Positions 27,766 through 37,106 of a stretch of DNA of 64,000 nucleotides are shown here, in pieces. Location: the NCBI GenBank assembly GCA_963716125.1, contig OY970294.1, forward strand, positions 620,001-684,000. Reading direction: 5' to 3'. The position numbers were made by a program, and so were the translations under genes. The notes below the pieces were generated by a model, which saw nothing but the letters and a program-made list of their open reading frames with translations, ran no database searches and was not told where the DNA came from. The stretch is from Acidiluteibacter sp963716125 (GTDB lineage: Bacteria; Bacteroidota; Bacteroidia; Flavobacteriales_E; Vicingaceae). Each line of letters begins with the position of its first letter. The first letter of the stretch is position 1.

Positions 27766-29859
27766 TTAAGAATGTTTTATTCCCATCACACATACATCAT
27801 CTACTTGTTCGTAATTGCTCAACCAGTTTTCGAACTCTGAAGCTATAAGTTTATTTTGATTTGATAAAGGTTCATTTTTAATAGTAAGAAGAAATTTTTT
27901 GAAATTTAGTGACATATATTTCTTGCCTTTTTTTCCTCCAAATTGATCAGCAAAACCATCTGAAGTCAATATAATTTCATCCCCTAGATTTAACAGAATT
28001 GAATTAGTTATAAATTTTTTATGATTTTCAAATCTTCCAACTGGTTGTTTTACAGCTTTAATTTCATGCAAACATTTTTGATCATTTTCTAAACAAATAC
28101 TTTTGTGCTTGCTTTCAGTATTGATTTGATTATGTTCACTAAGAATCATCAGCGAGATATTAGCACCTGAATAAAGCAGCTTGCCTGTAGTTTTTTCTAA
28201 ACAGCACAAAGCGATGTCCATTCCATCTTTAATTATTTCTTCTCCCTTTTCAAAAGCTTCTAATACTAAATCTGTTACTTTATCAAGTATTTCGCCTGGA
28301 TCTGTTAGTTTAAATTCTTTAAGTGATCTATTGAGCGCATTTGCACAAACCACACTCACCATAGCGCCAGGAACTCCATGTCCGGTGCAATCGGCAACTG
28401 CAAAAAAAACATAAGATTTCTCTTCATTATTAATCAATCTATTGGCTTTTTCAACCCAATAAAAATCTCCTGCTACAATATCTTTTGGTTTGTAAAATAT
28501 AAAACTGTCAGGAAGCAATTCTGCAACTTGTTTTAAAGGAGGTAAAATAGCACTTTGTAGCCTTTTAGCATAATGTATGCTCTCTAAAATTTCTCTATTT
28601 TTTAACTCTACAATCAATTTTTGTTCTTGAGCAATTGCTTGCTCTTGTTTAGAAATGTCTCTTTGCTTCTCCACCTCAATTTTTTGATCTGAAATAATTT
28701 TATTGGCTTCTTTTCTTTCTATTCCAACCTTAAAAAAACGATAGGCAACATAAACAGCCCCTAATAGAAATGCAATTATAAAATAGATAATAACATTTCG
28801 TTTTTCAATTTCTTCTTGTCTTAGTAATCCTTGTTTTTTATTCTCCGCTTCAATGGTTTCAATCTCTTGTTGTTTTTCTAAAGAATCGAGTTTTAAACTT
28901 TGCTTAAAATCATTACTTAATTGAATTTGAGTTATTTTTTTAAGAGTTTGGTCATCTAATAAATTACTTGTAAGTTTTTGATAATCTTTAAGGTATTCTA
29001 ATGATTTAGGGTAATTTCCTTTTTTCTCTTCAATCTTACTTTGAAAAAGCCTTGCTTGTTGTTGACCTTTCAAAAAATCATTGTTTTTAGCTAAATTATA
29101 AGCTATATCAATGTACTTTTTAGCATTTTCATAATTGTTATCTGAAAAATAAGAGATAGCAATATTAGTTGCCAATTGAGATTTCTGATTGCTTTCTTTT
29201 GGAGCAATTTTATAAGCTTCCGTATATAAACTTCTTTCCAATTCAAGATTGTTCAATATGCCTGATAAGGTTCCCTTATTATTTAAAGAGGTTACAATTC
29301 CCATTGTATCAGAATATTTAATAGCAATATTGTAAGCTTTATCATAATAATAAAAAGCAGAATCTATCTCGAAATTTTTTTCCTTTAAATTTCCATAATT
29401 GATATAGTTGCCTGTTAAATAGGATGTATTTAATCGTGAATTAATCTTTATAGCTTCATTTAAAGCATTTTTTGCATTATCATATACATTAAGTTCTAAG
29501 TAAATACGACCTATTTGATTTTCTATAACTGCTTTTGTAGAGTCATTTTCTACCTTATTTAAGGCGGATAATGTTTTCGTTAATGCGAGTTCAAAATCTC
29601 CGTTTAATAAGGAAATTAAGCCAAGAGTCATATTACTTTCGACTTCACCTTTTATATAATTATTGTCGTTGCTTAGTTGATTGCAATTAAAAGCGATTTC
29701 GTAGGCTCTTTTAGTATTGGATTCTGCAATGTTCCAAGCCGTATCATTTTTTTGATCGATGTTTTGTTTGTTAAAAACAGCTTGTGCGAAAAGGGAAGAC
29801 GAGATGCATAGAAAATAAAAAATAGAAAGACCAAAACTTAGCTTTTTCAACGGATTCAT
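27766..29859 (-). CDS. TPR-containing PP2C/SpoIIE family phosphatase
   Basis: This 697-residue membrane protein has a signal peptide, about seven tetratricopeptide repeats (about 40-310), one transmembrane helix (about 352-373; NVIIYFIIAFLLGAVYVAYRF), a coiled coil, then a SpoIIE-type PP2C phosphatase domain (about 440-697). The metal site is seen in DIVAGDFYWVE, VADCTGHGVPGAMVS and the C-terminal LTSDGFADQFGG. The periplasmic TPR sensor probably controls the cytoplasmic phosphatase, which dephosphorylates an anti-anti-sigma or similar protein. It lies 205 bases upstream of the beta-barrel/caspase operon on the same strand. Confidence 0.92.
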   Translation of the reverse strand: MNPLKKLSFGLSIFYFLCISSSLFAQAVFNKQNIDQKNDTAWNIAESNTKRAYEIAFNCNQLSNDNNYIKGEVESNMTLGLISLLNGDFELALTKTLSALNKVENDSTKAVIENQIGRIYLELNVYDNAKNALNEAIKINSRLNTSYLTGNYINYGNLKEKNFEIDSAFYYYDKAYNIAIKYSDTMGIVTSLNNKGTLSGILNNLELERSLYTEAYKIAPKESNQKSQLATNIAISYFSDNNYENAKKYIDIAYNLAKNNDFLKGQQQARLFQSKIEEKKGNYPKSLEYLKDYQKLTSNLLDDQTLKKITQIQLSNDFKQSLKLDSLEKQQEIETIEAENKKQGLLRQEEIEKRNVIIYFIIAFLLGAVYVAYRFFKVGIERKEANKIISDQKIEVEKQRDISKQEQAIAQEQKLIVELKNREILESIHYAKRLQSAILPPLKQVAELLPDSFIFYKPKDIVAGDFYWVEKANRLINNEEKSYVFFAVADCTGHGVPGAMVSVVCANALNRSLKEFKLTDPGEILDKVTDLVLEAFEKGEEIIKDGMDIALCCLEKTTGKLLYSGANISLMILSEHNQINTESKHKSICLENDQKCLHEIKAVKQPVGRFENHKKFITNSILLNLGDEIILTSDGFADQFGGKKGKKYMSLNFKKFLLTIKNEPLSNQNKLIASEFENWLSNYEQVDDVCVMGIKHS

Positions 29860-29969
29860 TCTTTTATTATTAACTATTTCAATAATAGATTATTGATGTT
29901 TTTTTAAATTAAAATCTAATAACTTGCCCTATTTATTTATAATGGCTCATCAAATAAAAGTAGTAAAAA

Positions 29970-29997
29970 AAAGCCATTCAGGATTCTGAACAGCTTT
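29970..29997 (-). terminator. Intrinsic terminator of the cysCDN operon
   Basis: On the minus strand a hairpin GCTG-TTCAG-AATC-CTGAA-TGGC is followed by eight T residues (29970-29963), 20 bases after the cysN stop. The stem has a 2-base internal loop. Confidence 0.75.
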
Positions 29998-30016
29998 ATT
30001 TAAATTTTTGTGCTTG

Positions 30017-31285
30017 TTATTCTACAATCATTCCTGCACCTACAGTTTCATAAGTACCTTCATCAATAATTATTACACTACCGGTATTTCTATTTCTTCT
30101 ATAACTATCATAGAAAAGTGGTTTGGTAGTTCGGATAGTAATTCTACCTATATCATTCATCTCGATATTGGTATCATTTTCTTCACGGTGTAACGTATTG
30201 ATATTGATTTTATATTTAACGTCTTTAATAATACATCTAGCTTCATTGGTCGTGTGAATGATGGCATATTTTCCACCCTTTACTAATGCTTTTTCATTCA
30301 ACCAACATACCATAATGTCAATGTCTTGAGATATTTTTGGTTGATTGTTCGTTCTCACAATCATATCACCTCTACTAATATCAATTTCATCTTCTAGGCA
30401 AATAGTAACACTTTGTGGAGCAAAAGCTTGATCCAAAGTTCCATTGGCAGTTTCAATGGATTTAATTTTTGTATTAAACCCTGAAGGTAGGGCCATTACT
30501 TCATCTCCAGGTTTAAAAACTCCGCCTGCAATTCTTCCTGCATATCCTCTATAATCAGGAAATTCAGAAGATTGTGGACGAATAACTGTTTGAACAGGAA
30601 ATCTACAATCAATGTGGTTGTGATCGCTACCAATGTGAATGTTTTCTAATAAATAAAGTAAGGTTCCACCTTGATACCAATCCATATTGGTAGATTTATT
30701 AACCACATTATCACCATTTAAGGCACATATTGGAATAAAATGAATGTCTTTTACATTCAATTTGGAAACAAAAGCTTCAATGTCTTTTTTAATTTGATGA
30801 AATACTTTTTCATCATAATCTACCAAATCCATCTTGTTGATACAGAAAACTACGTGAGGAATTCCTAATAGAGACGAAATAAAAGTATGACGATAAGTTT
30901 GCTCAATAATTCCCTTTCTGGCATCCACTAAAATAATAGATAAATTAGATGTGGAAGCACCAGTTACCATATTACGCGTGTACTGAATATGTCCTGGAGT
31001 GTCGGCTATTATAAACTTACGTTTTGGAGTAGCAAAATATCTGTAAGCCACATCAATAGTTATACCTTGCTCTCTTTCAGCTCTTAATCCATCTGTTAGC
31101 AAGGCTAAGTTAACATGTTCATCACCTTTTTTCTTACTACTTGATTCGATGGCTTCGTACTGATCTTCAAAAATGGACTTTGAATCGTACAACATTCTAC
31201 CTATTAATGTACTCTTACCGTCGTCAACACTTCCTGCGGTTGAAAAACGTAATAATTCCATGTCTAAATAAGGGTCTTTGCTCAT
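30017..31285 (-). CDS. cysN: Sulfate adenylyltransferase subunit 1 (GTPase)
   Basis: This 422-residue regulatory GTPase of ATP sulfurylase uses GTP hydrolysis to drive APS synthesis by CysD. Motifs are STAGSVDDGKSTLIGR (G1, about 12-27), DTPGH (G3), and NKMDLVDYDE (G4). The length equals that of Bacteroidota forms and is shorter than E. coli. Third gene of a cysC-cysD-cysN run, with a terminator 20 bases after. Confidence 0.95.
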   Translation of the reverse strand: MSKDPYLDMELLRFSTAGSVDDGKSTLIGRMLYDSKSIFEDQYEAIESSSKKKGDEHVNLALLTDGLRAEREQGITIDVAYRYFATPKRKFIIADTPGHIQYTRNMVTGASTSNLSIILVDARKGIIEQTYRHTFISSLLGIPHVVFCINKMDLVDYDEKVFHQIKKDIEAFVSKLNVKDIHFIPICALNGDNVVNKSTNMDWYQGGTLLYLLENIHIGSDHNHIDCRFPVQTVIRPQSSEFPDYRGYAGRIAGGVFKPGDEVMALPSGFNTKIKSIETANGTLDQAFAPQSVTICLEDEIDISRGDMIVRTNNQPKISQDIDIMVCWLNEKALVKGGKYAIIHTTNEARCIIKDVKYKININTLHREENDTNIEMNDIGRITIRTTKPLFYDSYRRNRNTGSVIIIDEGTYETVGAGMIVE

Positions 31286-31331
31286 AATTTTTTTATCTAT
31301 CGGATATAAAATATTCTTGTTAAATTTTTAT

Positions 31332-32237
31332 TTAGAAATAACCTTGTTTTTTTCTGTCTTCCATGGCTGCTTCAGATCTTTTATCATCTGATCTTGTGCC
31401 TCTCTCTGTAGCTCTTGTGCTAGCAACTTCTTCAATAATTTTTTCTAAAGAATCTGCGTCAGAAAAAACAGCTCCTGTACACGTCATATCTCCAATGGTT
31501 CTAAAACGTACAGTCATCTTTTCAGTTTTTTCAGTGTCCCTTTGTGGTACAAATTCTCCGGTCGACATCACCACGCCATCTCTCATAAAACATTCTCTTT
31601 CATGAGAAAAATATAAAGATGGCAACTCAATTCCCTCACTTAAAATATATTGCCAAATATCCATTTCAGTCCAATTACTAATAGGAAAAATTCTAAAGCT
31701 TTCACCCATATGTTTTTTTCCATTAAAAATATTCCACAATTCAGGTCGTTGATTTTTAGGATCCCATTGTCCAAACTCATCTCTGTGAGAGAAAAAACGT
31801 TCTTTTGCTCTAGCTTTTTCTTCATCCCTACGAGCTCCACCAATGGCCGCATCAAATTTATTATCTTCTACACCTTTTAATAAAGCCACTGTTTGCAATG
31901 CATTTCTACTAGCTTTAAATCCTTTTTCTTCAGTTACTAAACCCTGATCTATGCAATCTTGTACGCTTGCTACAATTAGATTTACTCCTAATTTATTTAG
32001 AAAATAATCTCTAAATTTAATCGTTTCAGGAAAATTGTGACCTGTATCTACATGCATAAATGAAAATGGAATCTTGGCAGGCCAAAATGCTTTTTTAGCT
32101 AAATGTGCACAAACTATAGAATCCTTTCCACCTGAAAACAATAATACAGGGTTTTCAAATTGCATGGCTACTTCACGAAGCACATAAATGGCTTCGGATT
32201 CTAATTCTTCTAAATGTGATAAATTATAAGATTGCAT
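31332..32237 (-). CDS. cysD: Sulfate adenylyltransferase subunit 2
   Basis: This 301-residue catalytic subunit makes adenosine phosphosulfate from ATP and sulfate. The PP-loop is FSGGKDSIVCAHLAKKAF (about 34-51). Other conserved blocks are IGGARRDEEKARAKER, WNIFNG and FPISNWTEMDIWQYIL. It lies 3 bases after cysC. Confidence 0.95.
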   Translation of the reverse strand: MQSYNLSHLEELESEAIYVLREVAMQFENPVLLFSGGKDSIVCAHLAKKAFWPAKIPFSFMHVDTGHNFPETIKFRDYFLNKLGVNLIVASVQDCIDQGLVTEEKGFKASRNALQTVALLKGVEDNKFDAAIGGARRDEEKARAKERFFSHRDEFGQWDPKNQRPELWNIFNGKKHMGESFRIFPISNWTEMDIWQYILSEGIELPSLYFSHERECFMRDGVVMSTGEFVPQRDTEKTEKMTVRFRTIGDMTCTGAVFSDADSLEKIIEEVASTRATERGTRSDDKRSEAAMEDRKKQGYF

Positions 32238-32240
32238 CGC

Positions 32241-32849
32241 TTATCTCTTTTGTATGTTGGATAAAATAGATTTCATTAATTCTTCGGCAGACTCCAAAGG
32301 AGTTTTGTCGGCTGTTTTTATTTCAATATATTCTTTTTCAGGCGCTTCAAATGGAGCACTAATTCCTGTAAAGTCTTTTATTTCGCCTTTTCTTGCTTTC
32401 GCATATAGGCCTTTTGCATCTCTTTGTTCGCAAATTTCAATGGGCGTATTGATAAATACTTCTACGAAATTTTTGTCTCCAATAATTGTTTTGGCTTGTT
32501 TTCTAATTTCTAATGTTGGACTCACAAAACAGTTGATAGTGATAATACCACAGTTCAAAAAAAGTTTGCTGATTTCAGCTATTCTTCTAATATTTTCAGT
32601 TCTGTCTGCATCCGAAAAACCAAGGTTATTATTAATGCCTGCACGAATATTATCACCGTCTAAAACTTGGGTTAAATATCCCTTTTGATTCAATAATTTT
32701 TCTAAAGCAATAGCTATTGTCGTTTTTCCTGAACCTGATAGACCAGTCATCCAAATAACAGTAGCTCTTTGGTTTAAAAGGTTTTCTTTGTCTTCTCTTT
32801 GAAGAATTTCGTCAAAAACCGAAAAAATATTTCTTCCTTCGTCTTTCAT
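32241..32849 (-). CDS. cysC: Adenylylsulfate kinase
   Basis: This 202-residue APS kinase converts APS to PAPS. The P-loop is GLSGSGKTTIA (about 35-45), with the conserved LDGDNIR, ENIRRIAEISKLF and a C-terminal KGLYAKARKGEIKDFTGI loop. It heads the cys operon. A TAAATTTG -7 box lies 8 bases upstream of its start. PAPS may feed sulfate reduction or sulfotransferases; no reductase gene is nearby. Confidence 0.95.
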   Translation of the reverse strand: MKDEGRNIFSVFDEILQREDKENLLNQRATVIWMTGLSGSGKTTIAIALEKLLNQKGYLTQVLDGDNIRAGINNNLGFSDADRTENIRRIAEISKLFLNCGIITINCFVSPTLEIRKQAKTIIGDKNFVEVFINTPIEICEQRDAKGLYAKARKGEIKDFTGISAPFEAPEKEYIEIKTADKTPLESAEELMKSILSNIQKR

Positions 32850-32857
32850 TGAGGGCG

Positions 32858-32865
32858 CAAATTTA
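32858..32865 (-). promoter_or_regulatory. Candidate -7 promoter box of cysCDN
   Basis: TAAATTTG on the minus strand matches TAnnTTTG and ends 8 bases before the cysC ATG. No clear -33 box. Confidence 0.4.
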
Positions 32866-32944
32866 AATAAAATAACACTGTAAAGGAAATCAAAATGATA
32901 GAATCAAATCCTATTTATAAAGCAGATTATTAAGGGATTATTTA

Positions 32945-32952
32945 TATCTTTG
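32945..32952 (+). promoter_or_regulatory. Candidate -7 promoter box of deoC
   Basis: TATCTTTG matches the TAnnTTTG consensus. It overlaps the earliest in-frame TTG (32950), which argues that translation starts further downstream. Confidence 0.45.
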
Positions 32953-32979
32953 AACTTTAAGTTTTCAGACCATATTATT

Positions 32980-33894
32980 TTGAAAAAAAATATACAAATA
33001 CCCGACTTTAAGTTAACTACACCAGTAGATCAAGAAGGAATTTTAGAGCGTTCTGCAAGGTTTCAAAGCAGAAGTATTAAAAATGAGAGCAAAATTGAAG
33101 CTTTAAAGTTGGTTTTGAACATGATTGATTTAACTACTTTGGAAGGAAAAGATACCGAAGGAAAAGTCAACCAAATGTGTTACAAAGCCATGCATCCACA
33201 TGATAATTATGCAGATTTGCCTACAGTTGCGGCAGTTTGTGTTTATCCATCAATGGTGAGTGTAGCCAAAAAAGCAGTAAAGGGTAGTGGCGTAAAAGTA
33301 GCTTCTGTATCTACTGCTTTTCCATCTGGGCAAGCACCTTTAAGCACTAAAATGGACGATACTAAATTTGCCTTAGATCAAGGTGCGGATGAGATTGATA
33401 TGGTGATTTCGAGAGGAAAATACCATCAAGGTGATTATAATTTTGTATTTGATGAAATTGCGACTATCAAAGAAGCATGCGGACAAAAAGCAAGACTGAA
33501 AGTAATATTAGAAACGGGTGAAATTGGCACTTTAGATGATGTACGCAGAGCAAGTGATATAGCAATTTATGCGGGAGCAGATTTTATAAAAACCTCCACA
33601 GGAAAAATTTCTTCAGCTGCTTCTATTCCTGTTACTCTGACGATGTTGTATGCCATTAAAGATTATTTCTTAAAAACGGGAAATATGATAGGAATGAAAC
33701 CTGCAGGAGGAATTTCTGATTCTAAATTGGCAATTCATTATTTGGTGATGGTGAAAGAAATTTTAGGAGAGCAATGGTTGTCCAATGAATGGTTTCGTTT
33801 TGGAGCCAGTAGTTTAGCCAACGATATGTTGATGCAACTAGAAAAACAAAGAAGTGGAATTTATCAATCAAAAGATTATTTTTCAAAAGATTAA
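32980..33894 (+). CDS. deoC: Deoxyribose-phosphate aldolase
   Basis: This enzyme of about 304 residues cleaves 2-deoxyribose-5-phosphate to glyceraldehyde-3-phosphate and acetaldehyde. It resembles the longer, eukaryote-type DERA: IDLTTLEGKDTEGKVNQMCY, TVAAVCVYPSMV, VASVSTAFPSGQ, then the Schiff-base lysine in FIKTSTGK and the second lysine in MKPAGGI. No ATG is in frame at the N-terminus. I chose TTG 32980 because the earlier TTG at 32950 lies inside a promoter -7 box; 32950 remains possible. The downstream ALDH could oxidise the acetaldehyde. Confidence 0.9.
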   Translation: MKKNIQIPDFKLTTPVDQEGILERSARFQSRSIKNESKIEALKLVLNMIDLTTLEGKDTEGKVNQMCYKAMHPHDNYADLPTVAAVCVYPSMVSVAKKAVKGSGVKVASVSTAFPSGQAPLSTKMDDTKFALDQGADEIDMVISRGKYHQGDYNFVFDEIATIKEACGQKARLKVILETGEIGTLDDVRRASDIAIYAGADFIKTSTGKISSAASIPVTLTMLYAIKDYFLKTGNMIGMKPAGGISDSKLAIHYLVMVKEILGEQWLSNEWFRFGASSLANDMLMQLEKQRSGIYQSKDYFSKD

Positions 33895-33900
33895 TAAAAG

Positions 33901-35366
33901 ATGACAAAAAAGCAAGAAAAAGCTAAAACTAATATTTGGGAATATGCACCTGCACCTGAGAGTATTTCTCACATCCAGTTGAAAGAAAAATATGATTTGT
34001 TTATCAATGGAAAGTTTGAAAAACCTTCTTCTGGGAAGTATTTTAAATCAATTAATCCTGCCAATCAAAATAAAATCGCAAGCATTGCGCAGGCAAATTA
34101 AAAAGATGTGGATAAGGCAGTAAAAGCTGCAAGAACAGCCTCCGATAAAGTGTGGTCGGTAATGCCAGCTAAAGAAAGAGCTAAATATATTTATCGAATT
34201 GCACGATTAATTCAGGAAAAAGCAAGAGAATTTTCTGTAATTGAATCATTAGACGGAGGAAAACCAATTCGAGAATCAAGAGACATTGATGTTCCATTGG
34301 CAGCAGCTCATTTTTTCTATTATGCAGGTTGGGCAGATAAATTAGACTATGCTTTTCCCAATCGAAAACCAAAATCATTAGGTGTTGCAGGACAAATTAT
34401 ACCTTGGAATTTCCCTTTGTTGATGGCAGCTTGGAAAATAGCTCCTGCCTTAGCTTGTGGAAATACCGTTGTTTTAAAGCCGGCTGAAACTACCTCTTTA
34501 ACAGCTCTAAAACTAGCAGAATTAATACAAGAAAGTGGTTTGCCTGATGGCGTCGTCAATATAATTACTGGCGCTGGCAAAGTAGGCGCAGCAATTGTCA
34601 ATCACAAAGGCATTGATAAAATAGCTTTTACAGGATCTACTGAAGTGGGAAAAATGATTCAAAAAGCAGTTGCAGGAACCGATAAAAAAGTCACTTTAGA
34701 ATTAGGTGGAAAAGCAGCAAATATTGTATTTGAAGATGCTCCAATTGATCAAGCAGTTGAAGGAATTATCAATGGTATTTACTTTAATCAAGGACATGTA
34801 TGTTGTGCAGGGTCAAGATTGTTTGTACAAGAATCTATCAAGGATATTTTTATAAAAAAATTGAAGGATAGAATGGAAACGTTAATTGTGGGTGATCCAT
34901 TAGATAAAAATACGGATGTGGGAGCTATCAATTCTAAAAATCAATTAGAAACAATCGATAAATATATTAAAATAGGAAAAAAAGAAGGTTTAGATTTTTT
35001 CCAAACTTGTGTAACTTACCAAAAACTGGATATTTTTGCCAACCAACATTATTTACAGATGTAGCACAGTCGAGCAGATTGGCTCAGGAAGAAATATTTG
35101 GACCAGTGCTAGCAGTTCAAACATTTAGAACAGTAGATGAGGTTATTGCAAAAGCAAATAATACGCCTTATGGTTTATCGGCAGGCGTTTGGACAGATAA
35201 AGGCTCTAAAGTCTTTAACTTGACTTCAAAGTTAAAAGCTGGTGTAGTTTGGGCGAATACCTATAATAAATTTGATCCAACTTCACCGTTTGGTGGTTTT
35301 AAAGAGAGTGGATTTGGCAGAGAAGGTGGATTACACGGTTTATCAGCTTACCTAAAATTCGATTAA
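33901..35366 (+). pseudogene. Aldehyde dehydrogenase, broken by a stop and a frameshift
   Basis: Reassembled, this is a full-length NAD(P)-dependent aldehyde dehydrogenase of about 488 residues. An in-frame TAA at 34099-34101 separates the first 66 residues from KDVDKAVKAA, which continues in the same frame. A one-base deletion near 35005-35010 shifts FFQTC to the frame that reads CNLPKTGYFCQPTLF; restoring one base gives a length divisible by three. Active-site residues are present: Glu in LELGGKAA and Cys in HVCCAGSRLF. Both lesions could be sequencing errors or true decay. Position after deoC suggests acetaldehyde as substrate. Confidence 0.85.
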
Positions 35367-35368
35367 AA

Positions 35369-36268
35369 ATGAGCGAAAGAATCAATATTTTGAAGACATA
35401 TAAAATATATATCGGTGGTAATTTTCCTAGAACAGAATCTGGAAGATATTACAGTCCAACCAATAAAAATGGTGAATCTTTAGGCAATATTTGTCTATCA
35501 TCCCGCAAAGATTTTAGAAATGCTGTAGTGGCTGCTAGAAATGCACAAGGCGGTTGGAGCGAAAAATCTGCTTACAATAGAAGTCAAATTTTATACAGAA
35601 TGGCCGAAGTATTGGAAGGCAGAAAAGCGCAATTTGTAGAAGAGTTGATGCTTCAAAATTCAACAAAAAAACAAGCAGAGCAAGAAGTTAACTTATCAAT
35701 AGATCGATTGGTTTATTTTGCTGGTTGGTGTGATAAGTATCAACAAATTTTTAGTTCAGTCAATCCAGTTGCCTCTTCTCATTTTAATTTTTCAAACCTT
35801 GAAGCTACAGGTGTAGTATCAATTATTGCTGATGAAAAATTTTCTTTATTGGGAATAGTGTCATATATGGCACCTATTATAGCTGGAGGGAATAGCTGTA
35901 TCATTTTAGCTTCAGAAAATAAACCTTTGTGTGCAATTTCTTTTGCTGAGGTTTTAAATAGTTCTGATTTGCCAGGTGGAGTAGTTAATATTTTAACAGG
36001 CAAAAAATCGGAATTGATGGAGCAGATGGCTTCTCATATGGATGTAAATGCAGTGGCTTACGCTGGAAATGATAAAGAGGAAATTGAAAAAATAAAATTA
36101 AGTGCTATTGACAATTTGAAAAGAGTTAAATGCTTTACTTATGATTTATTGAAAAATGAATCCGATAGCAATCAAATAGAAAATCCATACATTATTAGTG
36201 ATTTCCAAGAAGTAAAAACTACTTGGCATCCTATTGAAGTGATAGGTGGCGCTAAATCATCTTATTAA
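35369..36268 (+). CDS. Short aldehyde dehydrogenase-like protein lacking the catalytic domain (pseudoenzyme)
   Basis: These 299 residues match the N-terminal, cofactor-binding half of aldehyde dehydrogenases (YIGGNFPRTESGRYYSP start; WSEKSAYNRSQILYRMAEVL; LNSSDLPGGVVNILTG). The chain stops before the catalytic Cys and the oligomerisation domain, ending VIGGAKSSY. A short intact ORF, not a frameshift product, is seen. Bacterial and animal ALDH16 enzymes carry a second, non-catalytic ALDH domain, and a separate short partner is the split equivalent I infer. It starts 2 bases after the ALDH stop. Confidence 0.75.
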   Translation: MSERINILKTYKIYIGGNFPRTESGRYYSPTNKNGESLGNICLSSRKDFRNAVVAARNAQGGWSEKSAYNRSQILYRMAEVLEGRKAQFVEELMLQNSTKKQAEQEVNLSIDRLVYFAGWCDKYQQIFSSVNPVASSHFNFSNLEATGVVSIIADEKFSLLGIVSYMAPIIAGGNSCIILASENKPLCAISFAEVLNSSDLPGGVVNILTGKKSELMEQMASHMDVNAVAYAGNDKEEIEKIKLSAIDNLKRVKCFTYDLLKNESDSNQIENPYIISDFQEVKTTWHPIEVIGGAKSSY

Positions 36269-36284
36269 TCTACAAAAAGAGATA

Positions 36285-37097
36285 ATGACTGAAAAAGAAT
36301 CAAAAGAATTATTAAATAAAGCAATACAAGCTGCTTATCAAGGTGGTTTGGAGATTTTGGAGGTGTATAATACCGAAATTGCAGTAGAGCTAAAAGACGA
36401 TAAAAGTCCTTTAACAGCCGCAGATAAAAGAGCACATATTTCGATAATGGAAGCTTTAAAATCTTCAAATATTCCTGTTTTGAGTGAAGAAGGAAAATCA
36501 ATTCCTTATGAAGAAAGATCTGCTTGGGCATATTTGTGGATCGTTGATCCTTTGGATGGTACAAAAGAATTTATAAAAAGAAATGGTGAGTTTACTGTCA
36601 ATATTGCATTAATTCATGATGGAAAACCAATTATGGGAATTATTTATGTTCCTGTAACGGATGAAATGTATTTTGGAATGGAAGAATTTGGTGCATTTAA
36701 AACAGAAAAATATTCAGAAATGAATGGGCTAAATGATTTAGATAAATTGATGGAGGCATCTAAGGAGTTACCATTAAAAAATAACAGAAGTATTTATACG
36801 GTTGTTGGAAGTAGATCGCATATGTCAGAAGAAACCGAAGAGTTTATCAATCAAGCGAAAGCAAAGCATGGAGCAATTGATATTATTTCAAAAGGGAGCT
36901 CCCTGAAATTGTGTATGGTAGCGGAAGGTTTAGCAGATGCTTATCCAAGATTTGCTCCAACTATGGAATGGGACACTGCTGCAGGTCAAGGAATTGTAAA
37001 TGCAATGGGTGGGTCAGTTATAGATCAAACCACCAATAAATCAATGGTTTATAATAGAGAGAATTTATTAAATAATTGGTTTTTAGTTAGCCAATAA
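36285..37097 (+). CDS. cysQ: 3'(2'),5'-bisphosphate nucleotidase CysQ
   Basis: This 270-residue inositol-monophosphatase-family enzyme removes the 3'-phosphate of PAP, the by-product of PAPS use. The metal site is built by EEGK, WIVDPLDGTKEFIKRNGEFT and WDTAAGQGIVNAMGG. ATG at 36285 was chosen over an upstream GTG at 36246. It sits in the polysaccharide run, while cysCDN lie on the other side of deoC in divergent orientation. Confidence 0.93.
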   Translation: MTEKESKELLNKAIQAAYQGGLEILEVYNTEIAVELKDDKSPLTAADKRAHISIMEALKSSNIPVLSEEGKSIPYEERSAWAYLWIVDPLDGTKEFIKRNGEFTVNIALIHDGKPIMGIIYVPVTDEMYFGMEEFGAFKTEKYSEMNGLNDLDKLMEASKELPLKNNRSIYTVVGSRSHMSEETEEFINQAKAKHGAIDIISKGSSLKLCMVAEGLADAYPRFAPTMEWDTAAGQGIVNAMGGSVIDQTTNKSMVYNRENLLNNWFLVSQ

Positions 37098-37106
37098 GAA
37101 TAGAAT

